From Desulfocapsa sp. (GTDB lineage Bacteria; Desulfobacterota; Desulfobulbia; Desulfobulbales; Desulfocapsaceae), in NCBI GenBank assembly GCA_029934815.1, contig JAOZLM010000121.1:1-6961 (forward strand): a stretch of 6,961 bases of DNA, in the 5' to 3' direction. The first letter of the stretch is position 1. Each line of letters begins with the position of its first letter. Position numbers and translations under genes: made by a program. The notes beneath the pieces were generated by a model. The model worked only from the letters and a program-made list of their open reading frames with translations, was not told the DNA's origin and did no database searches. This document shows, in pieces, positions 1-6,913 of this stretch.

Positions 1-1
1 C

Positions 2-1072
2 ATACCTAACTCTAAAGCACTTCGTAACCCTGGAGAACCCGAGCCTCTTCTATATTTAGCCCGGACAGTTCTCAGCAGCCCGTTACAATACTGTTTACGT
101 CTTTCCTACTGGAACAGAGAGCATCAACAGTTTCACACATCAAAACTCCTTGATCTTGGTACAGATCCCGCTGATTTCCTGCACTACCCCAATGACACCT
201 GTTTTCATCTTGATCCCGACCTCGTTTTTCAAATTGAAAAGCGCTGTGGCAAAGATATGGAACCCGAGCTGGAAGAACTGCTCTGGCCCTTTGTGGAACC
301 ATCTGTAAAACGAAAAATGGAACATTTTTTCTCCCGTGGGAAATCTCCGGGAAGAAAAACCAAGGCGAAAGTAAAACTGCTGTCCTGTAACGGCCAGGCA
401 GTACACTCCTTCGATAAACGAAGACTACACTTTCTCCGTTTTGGCTCAACAGATCAGGGACAGGTTTTTTCCATGCCACCTTCCCTTGAGGTGAAGTTAT
501 TAAACCGTTCCCGTGATGAACTGGAGCAATATTTTCTGGAAGCGGAGGCAAAACTTCGCGAAGTGGAGTTAAAATCCTATCTCTACGCAGCCCTTGACCT
601 GCAATCCCATTTCAGCGAAGCGTATGCCAGATCTATCCCCCAGGCACTCCCTCCTGAAAAAATTGAACAGGCCTTTCTTGATGAACTCTGTACGCTCAAT
701 GAGAACCAAACATTCTGGCAGGATCGGTCCGATTACACACATTTGCCGGATTACCTTATCCGTTATCTAATTCTCTTTTTCGATTCCAGTTTCCCCAGAA
801 GGAGCAGGGCGTTTGATGAGGCGCAGGAGTTCATGAATGACCACAGACAATTTCGGTGGCCAGACAGAAAAGAAACGGTGGGCGAGGATGAGATGGCCAC
901 ACTGTTTGGGGAAGATACAGAGACATTACACAAGGCAAATAAAAAAGAACTGACCAGGCTCTATCGTAAAAAAGCTAAATCCATGCATCCTGATACTGGT
1001 GGTGATCAGGAAGCATTTATTCGTTTGACGACAGCTTATGAAAAACTACTACGCGAGGCAAAAGAAACCTGA
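2..1072 (+). CDS. J-domain protein, C-terminal J domain (5'-truncated by window edge)
   Basis: The visible part is 356 residues and ends at TGA 1070-1072. The frame has no stop from base 2 onward, and the 85 codons before the first ATG (257) read as normal protein, for example LLDLGTDPADFLHYPND. No good Shine-Dalgarno precedes ATG 257, so I treat that ATG as internal and the gene as starting left of the window. The last 60 or so residues form a J domain: an amphipathic basic helix (KKELTRLYRKKAKSM), the HPD motif (visible residues 329-331, bases 986-994) followed by TGG, then a helix III (AFIRLTTAYEKLLREAK). Helix IV is absent. J domains stimulate the ATPase of Hsp70/DnaK, and the preceding part would supply substrate or location specificity. 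The preceding 290 or more residues are soluble, charged and helix-rich, with no zinc-finger repeats, so this is not DnaJ itself. I do not recognise that part and cannot name the client. The gene converges on rodA and is not part of the mre operon. Confidence 0.85.
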   Translation: MPNSKALRNPGEPEPLLYLARTVLSSPLQYCLRLSYWNREHQQFHTSKLLDLGTDPADFLHYPNDTCFHLDPDLVFQIEKRCGKDMEPELEELLWPFVEPSVKRKMEHFFSRGKSPGRKTKAKVKLLSCNGQAVHSFDKRRLHFLRFGSTDQGQVFSMPPSLEVKLLNRSRDELEQYFLEAEAKLREVELKSYLYAALDLQSHFSEAYARSIPQALPPEKIEQAFLDELCTLNENQTFWQDRSDYTHLPDYLIRYLILFFDSSFPRRSRAFDEAQEFMNDHRQFRWPDRKETVGEDEMATLFGEDTETLHKANKKELTRLYRKKAKSMHPDTGGDQEAFIRLTTAYEKLLREAKET

Positions 1073-1084
1073 AATTTTGCTACT

Positions 1085-2227
1085 CTACTTTAGTTGGCCC
1101 TTCTCCATACTCAGATTCTGCCCAGTCTGAAAACGGCGCATTCGTACATTCATCAGTATTCCAAGCGCCAGCAAAGTAGTAAGAAGTGACGATCCGCCGT
1201 AACTAACCAGCGGTAAAGGAATCCCGACGACAGGAAGAAACCCGAGTATCATCAATAAGTTAATCACTGCCTGCCAGAATATGAGCATCACCACGCCATA
1301 CGCCAGAAAAACTCCGAAGCGATCCCTGGCTGTCATTGCAGCATACAATCCCCATATCAACAGAGAAAAATACGCCGCCAGAAAAAACAGACTTCCAGCA
1401 AATCCCCACTCTTCACCCCAAACTGAAAAAGCAAAATCGGTATGTCGCTCAGGCAAAAAATGTAAATGCCCCTGGGTTCCTTCCAGATATCCTTTACCGG
1501 TCACCCCGCCACTGCCAACAGCAATTTTGGACTGAAGAATCTGGTACCCCTGCCCCATGGGATCTTTTCCGGGATCCAGCAGTGTCTCAATTCGTCGTTT
1601 CTGATAGGGACGCAAAAGATTAAACCAGGCAAAAATCCCACAAGATCCGCCAAGTCCGATTCCAACGGCATAAGTCTGCCAGCGGATTTTTGCAAAAACA
1701 GTCATGGAGACAAATATGATCCCCAGCATAAGTGCAGTACCGAGATCCGGCTGTTTCAGGATGAGTAGAAATGGCAGTAGTGTCAGCAGTACCGGCGTAA
1801 TCATCTCTTTTAAACCGTAGCCAACATCTTCATCCTTTCTTGAATAATAACTTGCAAGAGTCACAACCAGCATGAGCTTTGCCAGTTCAGAAGGCTGCAG
1901 CTTAAAAAGCCCCAGATTGATCCAGCGCTGTGCTCCACCTGCGCTGTTTCCTGCCACCAGAACAAAAGTAAGCAGCAATACTATAAAAATATAAAACGGA
2001 TAATTCCAAAAATGCAATTCTGTATAGTCAAAACAAAGAATAAAGAGAATCCCCATCCCGCCCATCAGAAAGAGATACCCCTGCTTCAGATATGGTGGAA
2101 TACCATAAGGTGACGGAGGATAGGAAGCACTATACAGGTTCATCAGTGCCATACCGCTGATTACAAGCAGCAGCAATAATAATCCCCAATCAAAATTATG
2201 AAAAAATCGTCTATCTACGCGGAGCAT
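1085..2227 (-). CDS. rodA: RodA (MrdB), SEDS peptidoglycan glycosyltransferase
   Basis: RodA polymerises lipid II into glycan strands at the inner membrane during side-wall elongation, paired with PBP2. The 380-residue product has normal family length and about ten hydrophobic segments, the first at residues 14-30. Family signatures are present: QPSELAK (111-117), PDLGT (160-164), LPERHTDF (258-265) and SYGGSS (342-347). D264 in the HTD motif aligns with the Asp shown to be essential in other RodA proteins (E. coli D262). The N-terminal DRRFFHNFDW before the first membrane segment is typical of RodA rather than FtsW. The start is ATG 2227, 9 bp after the mrdA stop and in the same frame. The nearest Shine-Dalgarno, AAGGA at 2241-2245, lies inside the last mrdA codons with a long 13-nt spacer, so coupling to mrdA translation is likely. 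The gene ends at TAG, 12 bp from the convergent J-domain gene, and is the last gene of the operon. Confidence 0.96.
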   Translation of the reverse strand: MLRVDRRFFHNFDWGLLLLLLVISGMALMNLYSASYPPSPYGIPPYLKQGYLFLMGGMGILFILCFDYTELHFWNYPFYIFIVLLLTFVLVAGNSAGGAQRWINLGLFKLQPSELAKLMLVVTLASYYSRKDEDVGYGLKEMITPVLLTLLPFLLILKQPDLGTALMLGIIFVSMTVFAKIRWQTYAVGIGLGGSCGIFAWFNLLRPYQKRRIETLLDPGKDPMGQGYQILQSKIAVGSGGVTGKGYLEGTQGHLHFLPERHTDFAFSVWGEEWGFAGSLFFLAAYFSLLIWGLYAAMTARDRFGVFLAYGVVMLIFWQAVINLLMILGFLPVVGIPLPLVSYGGSSLLTTLLALGILMNVRMRRFQTGQNLSMEKGQLK

Positions 2228-2236
2228 GGATTTTCT

Positions 2237-4132
2237 TTATTCCTTTTTTTTCAATTCTTCTATGGCAGCCATTGCCAGAGGTTCTGCAAAATACTCTGCC
2301 ATAATAGCTCTCGCCACCGGCCCTGCGGCAGATCCACCATGCAGGCCATGTTCAACCAGTACTGTTATTGCAATCTCCGGATCATCGGCCGGGGCATAAC
2401 AGGTAAACCATGCATGATCACGGTATTTGTATGGAATATCTTTTTCTTTTAAATGCTTGTACTGCTTGAGGCGTACGACCTGTGCGGTTCCCGTTTTTCC
2501 GGCAATTGTCATACCTTTAATACGAACTTTTCTGGCAGTTCCCCGTTTTCCCTGTACAACTTCTTTCATTCCTTCGCGTATCTGTTTCAGAAAGATTTTT
2601 TCCCCACCCAGCTGGCTGGTAACAATTGGCTCAAACTGAGCAATAACATGGCCATCAGGATCAGTAATTTTTTCTATTATTTGTGGTTTATACTGTGTGC
2701 CACCGTTGGCAATGGTTGACGTCATCAAACAAATCTGCAGTGGTGTAACAAGATTAAAACCCTGACCAATGGCCACGGAAAGCGTTTCCCCTTCCTGCCA
2801 CTTCTGTTTATGTCTTTTCAGTTTCCAGTCTTTGGTGGGGGTAAGTCCTCCTTTTTCATGCTCCATCTCGATGCCGGATTTGACCCCTAAACCAAATTTG
2901 TTGGCCATTTTAGCAAGATTATCCACACCAGCACGTAAGCCCACCTGATAAAAGTATACATCACAGGATTCTGAAATGGCTCGTTTCAAATTCACCGCAC
3001 CATGCCCGCTGCGTTTCCAGCAATGATATCGGCGCTTACCGAAATAATAATGCCCCGGACAATAAAAGGTCGTTTCAGGAGTAATAACACCAGTTGCTAA
3101 GCCCGCCATGGCAGTCATCATTTTATAGGTAGAACCGGGCGGGTACATGGCCTGTACAACTTTATTTATAAGTGGATGTTTCGGATTCTCAAGGAGAGCA
3201 TTCCAGTTTTTATGAGAAATTCCTCCCACAAAATGGTTCAGGGGAAGCACCGGATTAGAAGCCAGTATCAACATACGTCCGGTCTTCACTTCCATGGCCA
3301 CAACAGCACCAGCTTTGTCACCCGAATCCATCAGATCCTCAGCCACTTGCTGTAATCTGGCATCAAGGGTCAGCTGGATATCATTTCCGGGTAATGGAGA
3401 AATACTTTTCAGGAGCTGCTGTTCAAAGCCACGGGCATTTACTTCTGACGAGCTGCTTCCTTTTTCACCCCGTAAATCTTCTTCATGCAGACGTTCAAGA
3501 CCCATTTTTCCGACCAGATCGCCTCCGCTGTAAACCTCAGAATCACGTGCTGCAAGTTCCTTCTTGCTTATTTCTCCTAGATATCCAATGGCATGTGCCG
3601 CTACATTTTCATAATGGTACACACGTGCAGGAGTGGTTTCGATGCGAATTCCCGGAAAATCATGGTTATGATTTTCAACATAGGCAAGGGTTGCCCAATC
3701 TATATCTTCAAGCAGGCGAATGGGGAGATGCCGTGGCTTTCCTTCTGCTTCACGCAACTTATCCCACATGGCTGAAATATCGAGATTCAGCGCCTGTGCA
3801 AGTTCTTTTATTAATGTATCAACGTCATTTGAATCTTCACGGACAAGAACCACATTAAACGAAGGACGGTTTGTAACCATCTCCCGCTCTTTTCTGTCAA
3901 GAATACTGCCACGGGGCGCTGCAACCTCGCTTACCCGGACCCTGTTGTTATCTGCTCTTGCTCTGTATTCATCCCCTTTATAAATCTGCAGAAACCAGAG
4001 TCGCGAGAAAATCAGTGTTGCAAAAATAATGATAACAAGAGCTGCTAAAACAATTCGCTTTTTCAGAGAATCGAGATGTGCATCATCCGGTTCGTGTAAT
4101 TCCTCCAGGTTTTTATATCCAGACCACTTCAT
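2237..4132 (-). CDS. mrdA: PBP2 (MrdA), class B peptidoglycan DD-transpeptidase of the elongasome
   Basis: The product cross-links the glycan made by RodA and is a beta-lactam target. It has 631 residues, close to the E. coli protein. In order it has a short cytoplasmic tail, one membrane anchor (about 27-48), the pedestal opening with PRGSILDR (73-80), and the transpeptidase domain (about 270-615). All three active-site motifs are present: S334-T-Y-K337 within PPGSTYK (nucleophile S334), S389-C-D391, and K546-T-G-T549. The SxD rather than SxN second motif is usual for the PBP2 branch. C358, C371, H377 and C390 occupy the positions of the zinc ligands described for gammaproteobacterial PBP2 (see findings). 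The ATG at 4132 follows the mreD stop by 8 bp. Its Shine-Dalgarno GGTGAG (4140-4145, 7-nt spacer) contains the mreD TGA, so translation is probably coupled. The C terminus is lysine-rich (LKKKE) and encoded by a run of eight A. No defect is seen. Confidence 0.97.
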   Translation of the reverse strand: MKWSGYKNLEELHEPDDAHLDSLKKRIVLAALVIIIFATLIFSRLWFLQIYKGDEYRARADNNRVRVSEVAAPRGSILDRKEREMVTNRPSFNVVLVREDSNDVDTLIKELAQALNLDISAMWDKLREAEGKPRHLPIRLLEDIDWATLAYVENHNHDFPGIRIETTPARVYHYENVAAHAIGYLGEISKKELAARDSEVYSGGDLVGKMGLERLHEEDLRGEKGSSSSEVNARGFEQQLLKSISPLPGNDIQLTLDARLQQVAEDLMDSGDKAGAVVAMEVKTGRMLILASNPVLPLNHFVGGISHKNWNALLENPKHPLINKVVQAMYPPGSTYKMMTAMAGLATGVITPETTFYCPGHYYFGKRRYHCWKRSGHGAVNLKRAISESCDVYFYQVGLRAGVDNLAKMANKFGLGVKSGIEMEHEKGGLTPTKDWKLKRHKQKWQEGETLSVAIGQGFNLVTPLQICLMTSTIANGGTQYKPQIIEKITDPDGHVIAQFEPIVTSQLGGEKIFLKQIREGMKEVVQGKRGTARKVRIKGMTIAGKTGTAQVVRLKQYKHLKEKDIPYKYRDHAWFTCYAPADDPEIAITVLVEHGLHGGSAAGPVARAIMAEYFAEPLAMAAIEELKKKE

Positions 4133-4139
4133 CTATATA

Positions 4140-4145
4140 CTCACC
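4140..4145 (-). promoter_or_regulatory. mrdA ribosome binding site overlapping the mreD stop
   Basis: GGTGAG on the minus strand contains the mreD TGA stop (4143-4141) and lies 7 nt before the mrdA ATG. The overlap implies termination and reinitiation coupling between MreD and PBP2. Confidence 0.65.
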
Positions 4146-4677
4146 GGAACCGATTCGCAGGACTGCGTTTTTTCACCTTTGAAGCCAGGCGTTGTGAGGA
4201 AATCTTCTCGTACATCCCGTTAAAAAGTACAAAACAGGGGATGGCCGCAACCAGCAGAATAAACGTTTCCTGCACCACACGAACCCAGGACCATGGTGGA
4301 AGAATGCCGGGTTGGGTAAAGAGAAAGAAAAGATAAAAGATACACTGCACAAGAAAATAACTGAGCCCGACAAGAGGAACCTGATACGCTGTTTCTTTGA
4401 CCGGACTATTCTGGGTGAAAAACTTTACCAGACAAAAAACAATAAGTGCCATGCTAAGGTACGTTCCCAGAAATATTCCGGAAACCACATCCAGCATCCA
4501 GCCAAAGCAGAAGGCAAGAAAGAGCCCTGAAAGCCAGTTAAAACGGTATGCGACAAATACTACCAGAATAAAAACAAAATCGGGTTTCCCCAGCCAGTCC
4601 GGGAAAAATGAAAAAACAGTGGTTTGTATCGACAGCAGGAGAAGCCCAAGCGAAACAAAGCTAATAACTAAAATCAC
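4141..4677 (-). CDS. mreD: MreD, multi-pass membrane protein of the elongasome (GTG start)
   Basis: MreD binds MreC and modulates activation of PBP2/RodA; its exact biochemistry is not settled. The 178-residue product is very hydrophobic, with five or six predicted membrane segments (about 2-20, 32-48, 50-66, 72-88, 100-120, 135-155), and ends in a basic cytoplasmic tail (KVKKRSPANRFR). The features that place it are the family-like stretch PDFVFILVVFVAYRFNWLSG (32-51), the following GWMLDVVSG, and its position between mreC and mrdA. The start codon is GTG at 4677-4675. It lies 2 bp after the mreC TAG and is preceded by GGAG with a 7-nt spacer, which supports this start over a later one. MreD diverges fast in sequence, so the identification rests on topology and context as much as on motifs. 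Confidence 0.92.
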   Translation of the reverse strand: MILVISFVSLGLLLLSIQTTVFSFFPDWLGKPDFVFILVVFVAYRFNWLSGLFLAFCFGWMLDVVSGIFLGTYLSMALIVFCLVKFFTQNSPVKETAYQVPLVGLSYFLVQCIFYLFFLFTQPGILPPWSWVRVVQETFILLVAAIPCFVLFNGMYEKISSQRLASKVKKRSPANRFR

Positions 4678-4679
4678 AC

Positions 4680-5567
4680 CTAGTCTCCAAAAACAGAAGA
4701 ACGACTCATCGCATCAATAACCAACTGTTCCTCGGAAAGATTGATATACAAGAATTCGAGGCGGGAAAAATCAACTGCCGGCTCCACCACAATATCCAGA
4801 AACATCCCGCGGCGTCTTGATTGAACTTTGCTAACGGTACCTAAGGTTATTCCGGATGGGAAGACACCGCCAATTCCGGCAGTAACAATTTTATCACCTA
4901 CTTTCACTTCTGCATTTTTCAACACATAATGAAGGATGTAGCCTTGCTCTCCGGCGCCTTTTAAAATCCCCCGAACCCGACTATTCTGAATTATGGCATC
5001 AATGGCACTGGATGGTGCATTGGCCAGAAGAATTTTTGAGTAATTATCAGAAACCTGAACCACCTGCCCGACAACCCCCTGTGATGTACGGGCTACCATA
5101 CCGGTAACCACGCCATCATTCTCACCACGATCAACAATCAGCGTTTGAAACCAGAAGGAAGGATCTTTTCCTACTACCCTGGCCATTCGTTTTGGAAACG
5201 TATTTTGCTGTTTAAATTCAAGGGCAGTTTCCAGATAACGATTTCTGGAATAGGCAACGCTATACTCATCAAGCTGTTCGCGGAGTTTAGCTATATCCTG
5301 ACGGAGTTGAGCATTTTCTTCCTCAAGGTTGAGGAGCACTATATATTTATCTTTTAGTTTTGTGGTACTGAGAGAAAGTTTTGTGAAAAAACTCTGGAGC
5401 GGCCCCAGAGTCTCAAGGGTCAATTGATGAAAAACACCAAAGCGGCCACCGGTAGATGAGGTAAAAACAATGACAATAAAAGAAGCTAACAAAAAAAAGA
5501 GTAGCCAGCGACGAAGACCTGTCCTGTGGACAACTTTTTTTCTGCTATTTCTTTTCTTCCTCACCAT
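4680..5567 (-). CDS. mreC: MreC, periplasmic scaffold of the elongasome
   Basis: MreC oligomerises in the periplasm and is known to switch PBP2 into its active form, linking MreB/MreD to RodA-PBP2. The 295-residue product has a basic cytoplasmic N terminus (residues 2-20), one membrane helix (about 21-36), a coiled coil (about 66-118, including LLNLEEENAQLRQDIAKLRE), then the beta-rich core (about 127-280). Core signatures are VDRGENDGV (145-153), GVVGQVVQV (164-172), ILLANAPSSAIDA (179-191) and a GDKIVTAG...FPSGITLGTV stretch (224-244). The start ATG 5567 has a good Shine-Dalgarno, AGGTGAG at 5574-5580, with a 6-nt spacer. It sits 53 bp after mreB, the widest gap in the operon. The stop TAG is 2 bp from the mreD GTG. 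The protein looks complete and ordinary. Confidence 0.97.
   Translation of the reverse strand: MVRKKRNSRKKVVHRTGLRRWLLFFLLASFIVIVFTSSTGGRFGVFHQLTLETLGPLQSFFTKLSLSTTKLKDKYIVLLNLEEENAQLRQDIAKLREQLDEYSVAYSRNRYLETALEFKQQNTFPKRMARVVGKDPSFWFQTLIVDRGENDGVVTGMVARTSQGVVGQVVQVSDNYSKILLANAPSSAIDAIIQNSRVRGILKGAGEQGYILHYVLKNAEVKVGDKIVTAGIGGVFPSGITLGTVSKVQSRRRGMFLDIVVEPAVDFSRLEFLYINLSEEQLVIDAMSRSSVFGD
4685..4688 (-). promoter_or_regulatory. Shine-Dalgarno deciding the mreD GTG start
   Basis: GGAG on the minus strand lies 7 nt before GTG 4677-4675, inside the last codons of mreC. The order GGAG, mreC TAG, GTG means that ribosomes finishing mreC are positioned to start mreD. This supports the GTG as the true start. 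Confidence 0.75.
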
Positions 5568-5620
5568 TCAGCTCTCACCTGACCCGATTTATCCTGAAAA
5601 CAGAGTACACACCTAAAACT

Positions 5621-6658
5621 TTATTCGATGGTAACTTCTCGTAAGATATCAAGATTATCAAGAGCCTGTCCGGATCCGAGCACAACGGAAGAAAGAGGAT
5701 CATCGGCCACAATGATCGGCATGCCTGTTTCTTCTTTCAGAATTTTATCAAGATTTTTAAGCAGTGCACCACCACCAGTGAGCACAATTCCCTGATCGAC
5801 AATATCTGCTGACAACTCAGGGGGAGTAACTTCAAGAGCCACTCGTACAGCTTCGACGATCACATCAACCTGTTCCTGAATGGCTGATCTGATTTCCTCT
5901 GCTGTGATGGTCAGTGTTTTAGGGATACCAGATACAAGGTCACGTCCCTTGATATCCATCGTCTCGTATGGCTCTTCAGGCAGTACGTTGCCAATGGTGG
6001 TTTTGATCAGTTCTGCAGTTCGTTCACCAATGGCAAGGTTATGCTTACGTTTGATATACTGCAAAATGGCCTCATCCATTTTATCGCCAGCCACTCGTAC
6101 CGATTTTGCGTAAACGATTCCGGCAAGGGAGATAACAGCCACTTCCGTGGTTCCGCCACCAATATCAATAATCATATTGGCTGTGGGTTCTGTAATGGGC
6201 AGGTTTGCACCAATTGCTGCTGCCATTGGTTCTTCAATAAGATACACTTCACGCGCACCAGCTGATTCGGCAGATTCTCTAACCGCACGTTTTTCAACCT
6301 GTGTAATGCCAGATGGTACAGAAATCATAATTCTGGGGTGAACAAGAGTACGTCTGTTATGTACCTTGTTGATAAAATAGCGAAGCATGGCCTCTGTTAC
6401 TTCAAAATCTGCAATCACTCCATCTCTGATGGGACGAATAGCCTGAATAGTGCCCGGTGTTTTTCCAAGCATCATCTTTGCTTCCTGCCCAACAGCAAGT
6501 ACTTTATGCCCCCTGACATCCTGACGAACAGCGACCACTGAAGGTTCGCGCAAAACAATGCCCTTACCTTTGACGTAAAGTACAGTATTTGCTGTTCCAA
6601 GATCGATCGCCAGATCATTGGACAACCAGCCAAAGAGAAAATTAAACGGTGAAAACAT
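5621..6658 (-). CDS. mreB: MreB, actin-like cell-shape protein
   Basis: MreB assembles ATP-dependent antiparallel filaments on the inner face of the membrane and orients the cell-wall elongation machinery. The product is 345 residues, normal for the family. Actin-fold nucleotide motifs are all present: phosphate-1 DLGTANT (19-25), the IEEPMAAAIG connecting stretch (141-150), phosphate-2 DIGGGTTEVAVI (165-176) and the adenosine motif TGGGALL (294-300). The first 13 residues (MFSPFNFLFGWLS) are aromatic and hydrophobic, which fits the N-terminal membrane-binding segment seen in Gram-negative MreB. ATG 6658 is preceded by AAGGA (6665-6669) with a 6-nt spacer. It is the first gene of the mreBCD-mrdA-rodA operon, with a candidate promoter about 140 bp upstream of the start codon. 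No missing key residue is seen. Confidence 0.99.
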   Translation of the reverse strand: MFSPFNFLFGWLSNDLAIDLGTANTVLYVKGKGIVLREPSVVAVRQDVRGHKVLAVGQEAKMMLGKTPGTIQAIRPIRDGVIADFEVTEAMLRYFINKVHNRRTLVHPRIMISVPSGITQVEKRAVRESAESAGAREVYLIEEPMAAAIGANLPITEPTANMIIDIGGGTTEVAVISLAGIVYAKSVRVAGDKMDEAILQYIKRKHNLAIGERTAELIKTTIGNVLPEEPYETMDIKGRDLVSGIPKTLTITAEEIRSAIQEQVDVIVEAVRVALEVTPPELSADIVDQGIVLTGGGALLKNLDKILKEETGMPIIVADDPLSSVVLGSGQALDNLDILREVTIE

Positions 6659-6795
6659 ATTTTTTCCTTATTTCAAACATTAAAATGGTTTTATTTTCCT
6701 GGAATCAAATAGACACAGCAAAAAACCTAACAGTTACAAGGCACAAAGAGAAGAGAACAGAAGCACCCTGAATATCTTCAGAAGACAATTTTGTA

Positions 6796-6824
6796 TTTTT
6801 ACCAAATCTTGACATCATTTTCAA
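6796..6824 (-). promoter_or_regulatory. Candidate sigma70-type promoter for the mre/mrd operon
   Basis: On the minus strand TTGAAA (6824-6819, five of six to TTGACA) is followed by a 17-bp spacer and TAAAAA (6801-6796, four of six to TATAAT). TGG directly before the -10 gives an extended -10. Transcription would start near 6789, leaving a leader of roughly 130 nt before mreB. This is the best match I found upstream of mreB by eye; no start-site data are available. Confidence 0.5.
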
Positions 6825-6851
6825 GAAATATGCAACATCAACCATAAAAAG

Positions 6852-6880
6852 TTGACACACCCCGAAAAGATTGGTAAAGA
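6852..6880 (+). promoter_or_regulatory. Candidate promoter for tRNA-Ala
   Basis: A perfect TTGACA (6852-6857) is followed by 17 bp and TAAAGA (6875-6880), which matches only three of six to TATAAT but is preceded by TGG as an extended -10. The predicted start near 6887 would give a short leader of about 27 nt before the mature tRNA 5' end, a normal arrangement. A second perfect TTGACA at 6809-6814 has no comparably spaced -10. Confidence 0.42.
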
Positions 6881-6897
6881 AGCACTGCATTGGTAAA
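6870..6897 (+). repeat. Direct repeat ATTGGTAAA, 19-bp period
   Basis: ATTGGTAAA occurs at 6870-6878 and again at 6889-6897. The first copy overlaps the extended -10 of the tRNA promoter candidate. The core TTGGTAAA also occurs inverted at 6798-6805, within the extended -10 of the mreB promoter candidate. Confidence 0.8.
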
Positions 6898-6913
6898 CCC
6901 AATAAGAATCATT

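Larger units (their letters stand above)
6659..6913. other. Divergent intergenic region between mreB and tRNA-Ala
   Basis: These 255 bp are AT-rich and hold no credible gene. They carry the two candidate promoters, the mreB leader and its Shine-Dalgarno (AAGGA, 6665-6669). They also hold three TTGGTAAA copies (6798-6805 minus, 6871-6878 plus, 6890-6897 plus), an inverted repeat TCTTGA-8-TCAAGA (6807-6826) over the mreB -35, and a palindrome TCTTC-A-GAAGA (6775-6785) just downstream of the predicted mreB transcription start. Confidence 0.7.

Noticed and set aside
72..551. 159-codon minus-strand open frame at the left end
   Set aside because: It lies opposite the J-domain gene, whose plus-strand frame is open throughout and has clear protein character. 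The minus-strand product has no domain features.
1058..1080. GCAAAA/TTTTGC as a bidirectional terminator
   Set aside because: The stem is short and AT-rich, the loop is 11 nt, and no T run follows on either strand.
5522..5534. TGTGGACAA, one mismatch from a DnaA box
   Set aside because: It is a single copy within the coding sequence for V-H-R in mreC, with no second box or AT-rich unwinding region. This is chance similarity.
1085..6658. A novel system hidden in the minus-strand block
   Set aside because: All five genes are intact, standard elongasome genes in the common order mreB-mreC-mreD-mrdA-rodA, with no inserted extra gene, fusion or frameshift.
6809..6814. Second perfect TTGACA on the plus strand as a second tRNA promoter
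   Set aside because: No -10 like element occurs 16-18 bp downstream; the TATGCA-like match is only 14 bp away.
6705..6902. 65-codon minus-strand reading frame upstream of mreB, starting at TTG
   Set aside because: It has a TTG start with no Shine-Dalgarno, overlaps both candidate promoters and has no recognisable protein character. It is best read as non-coding leader and promoter DNA.
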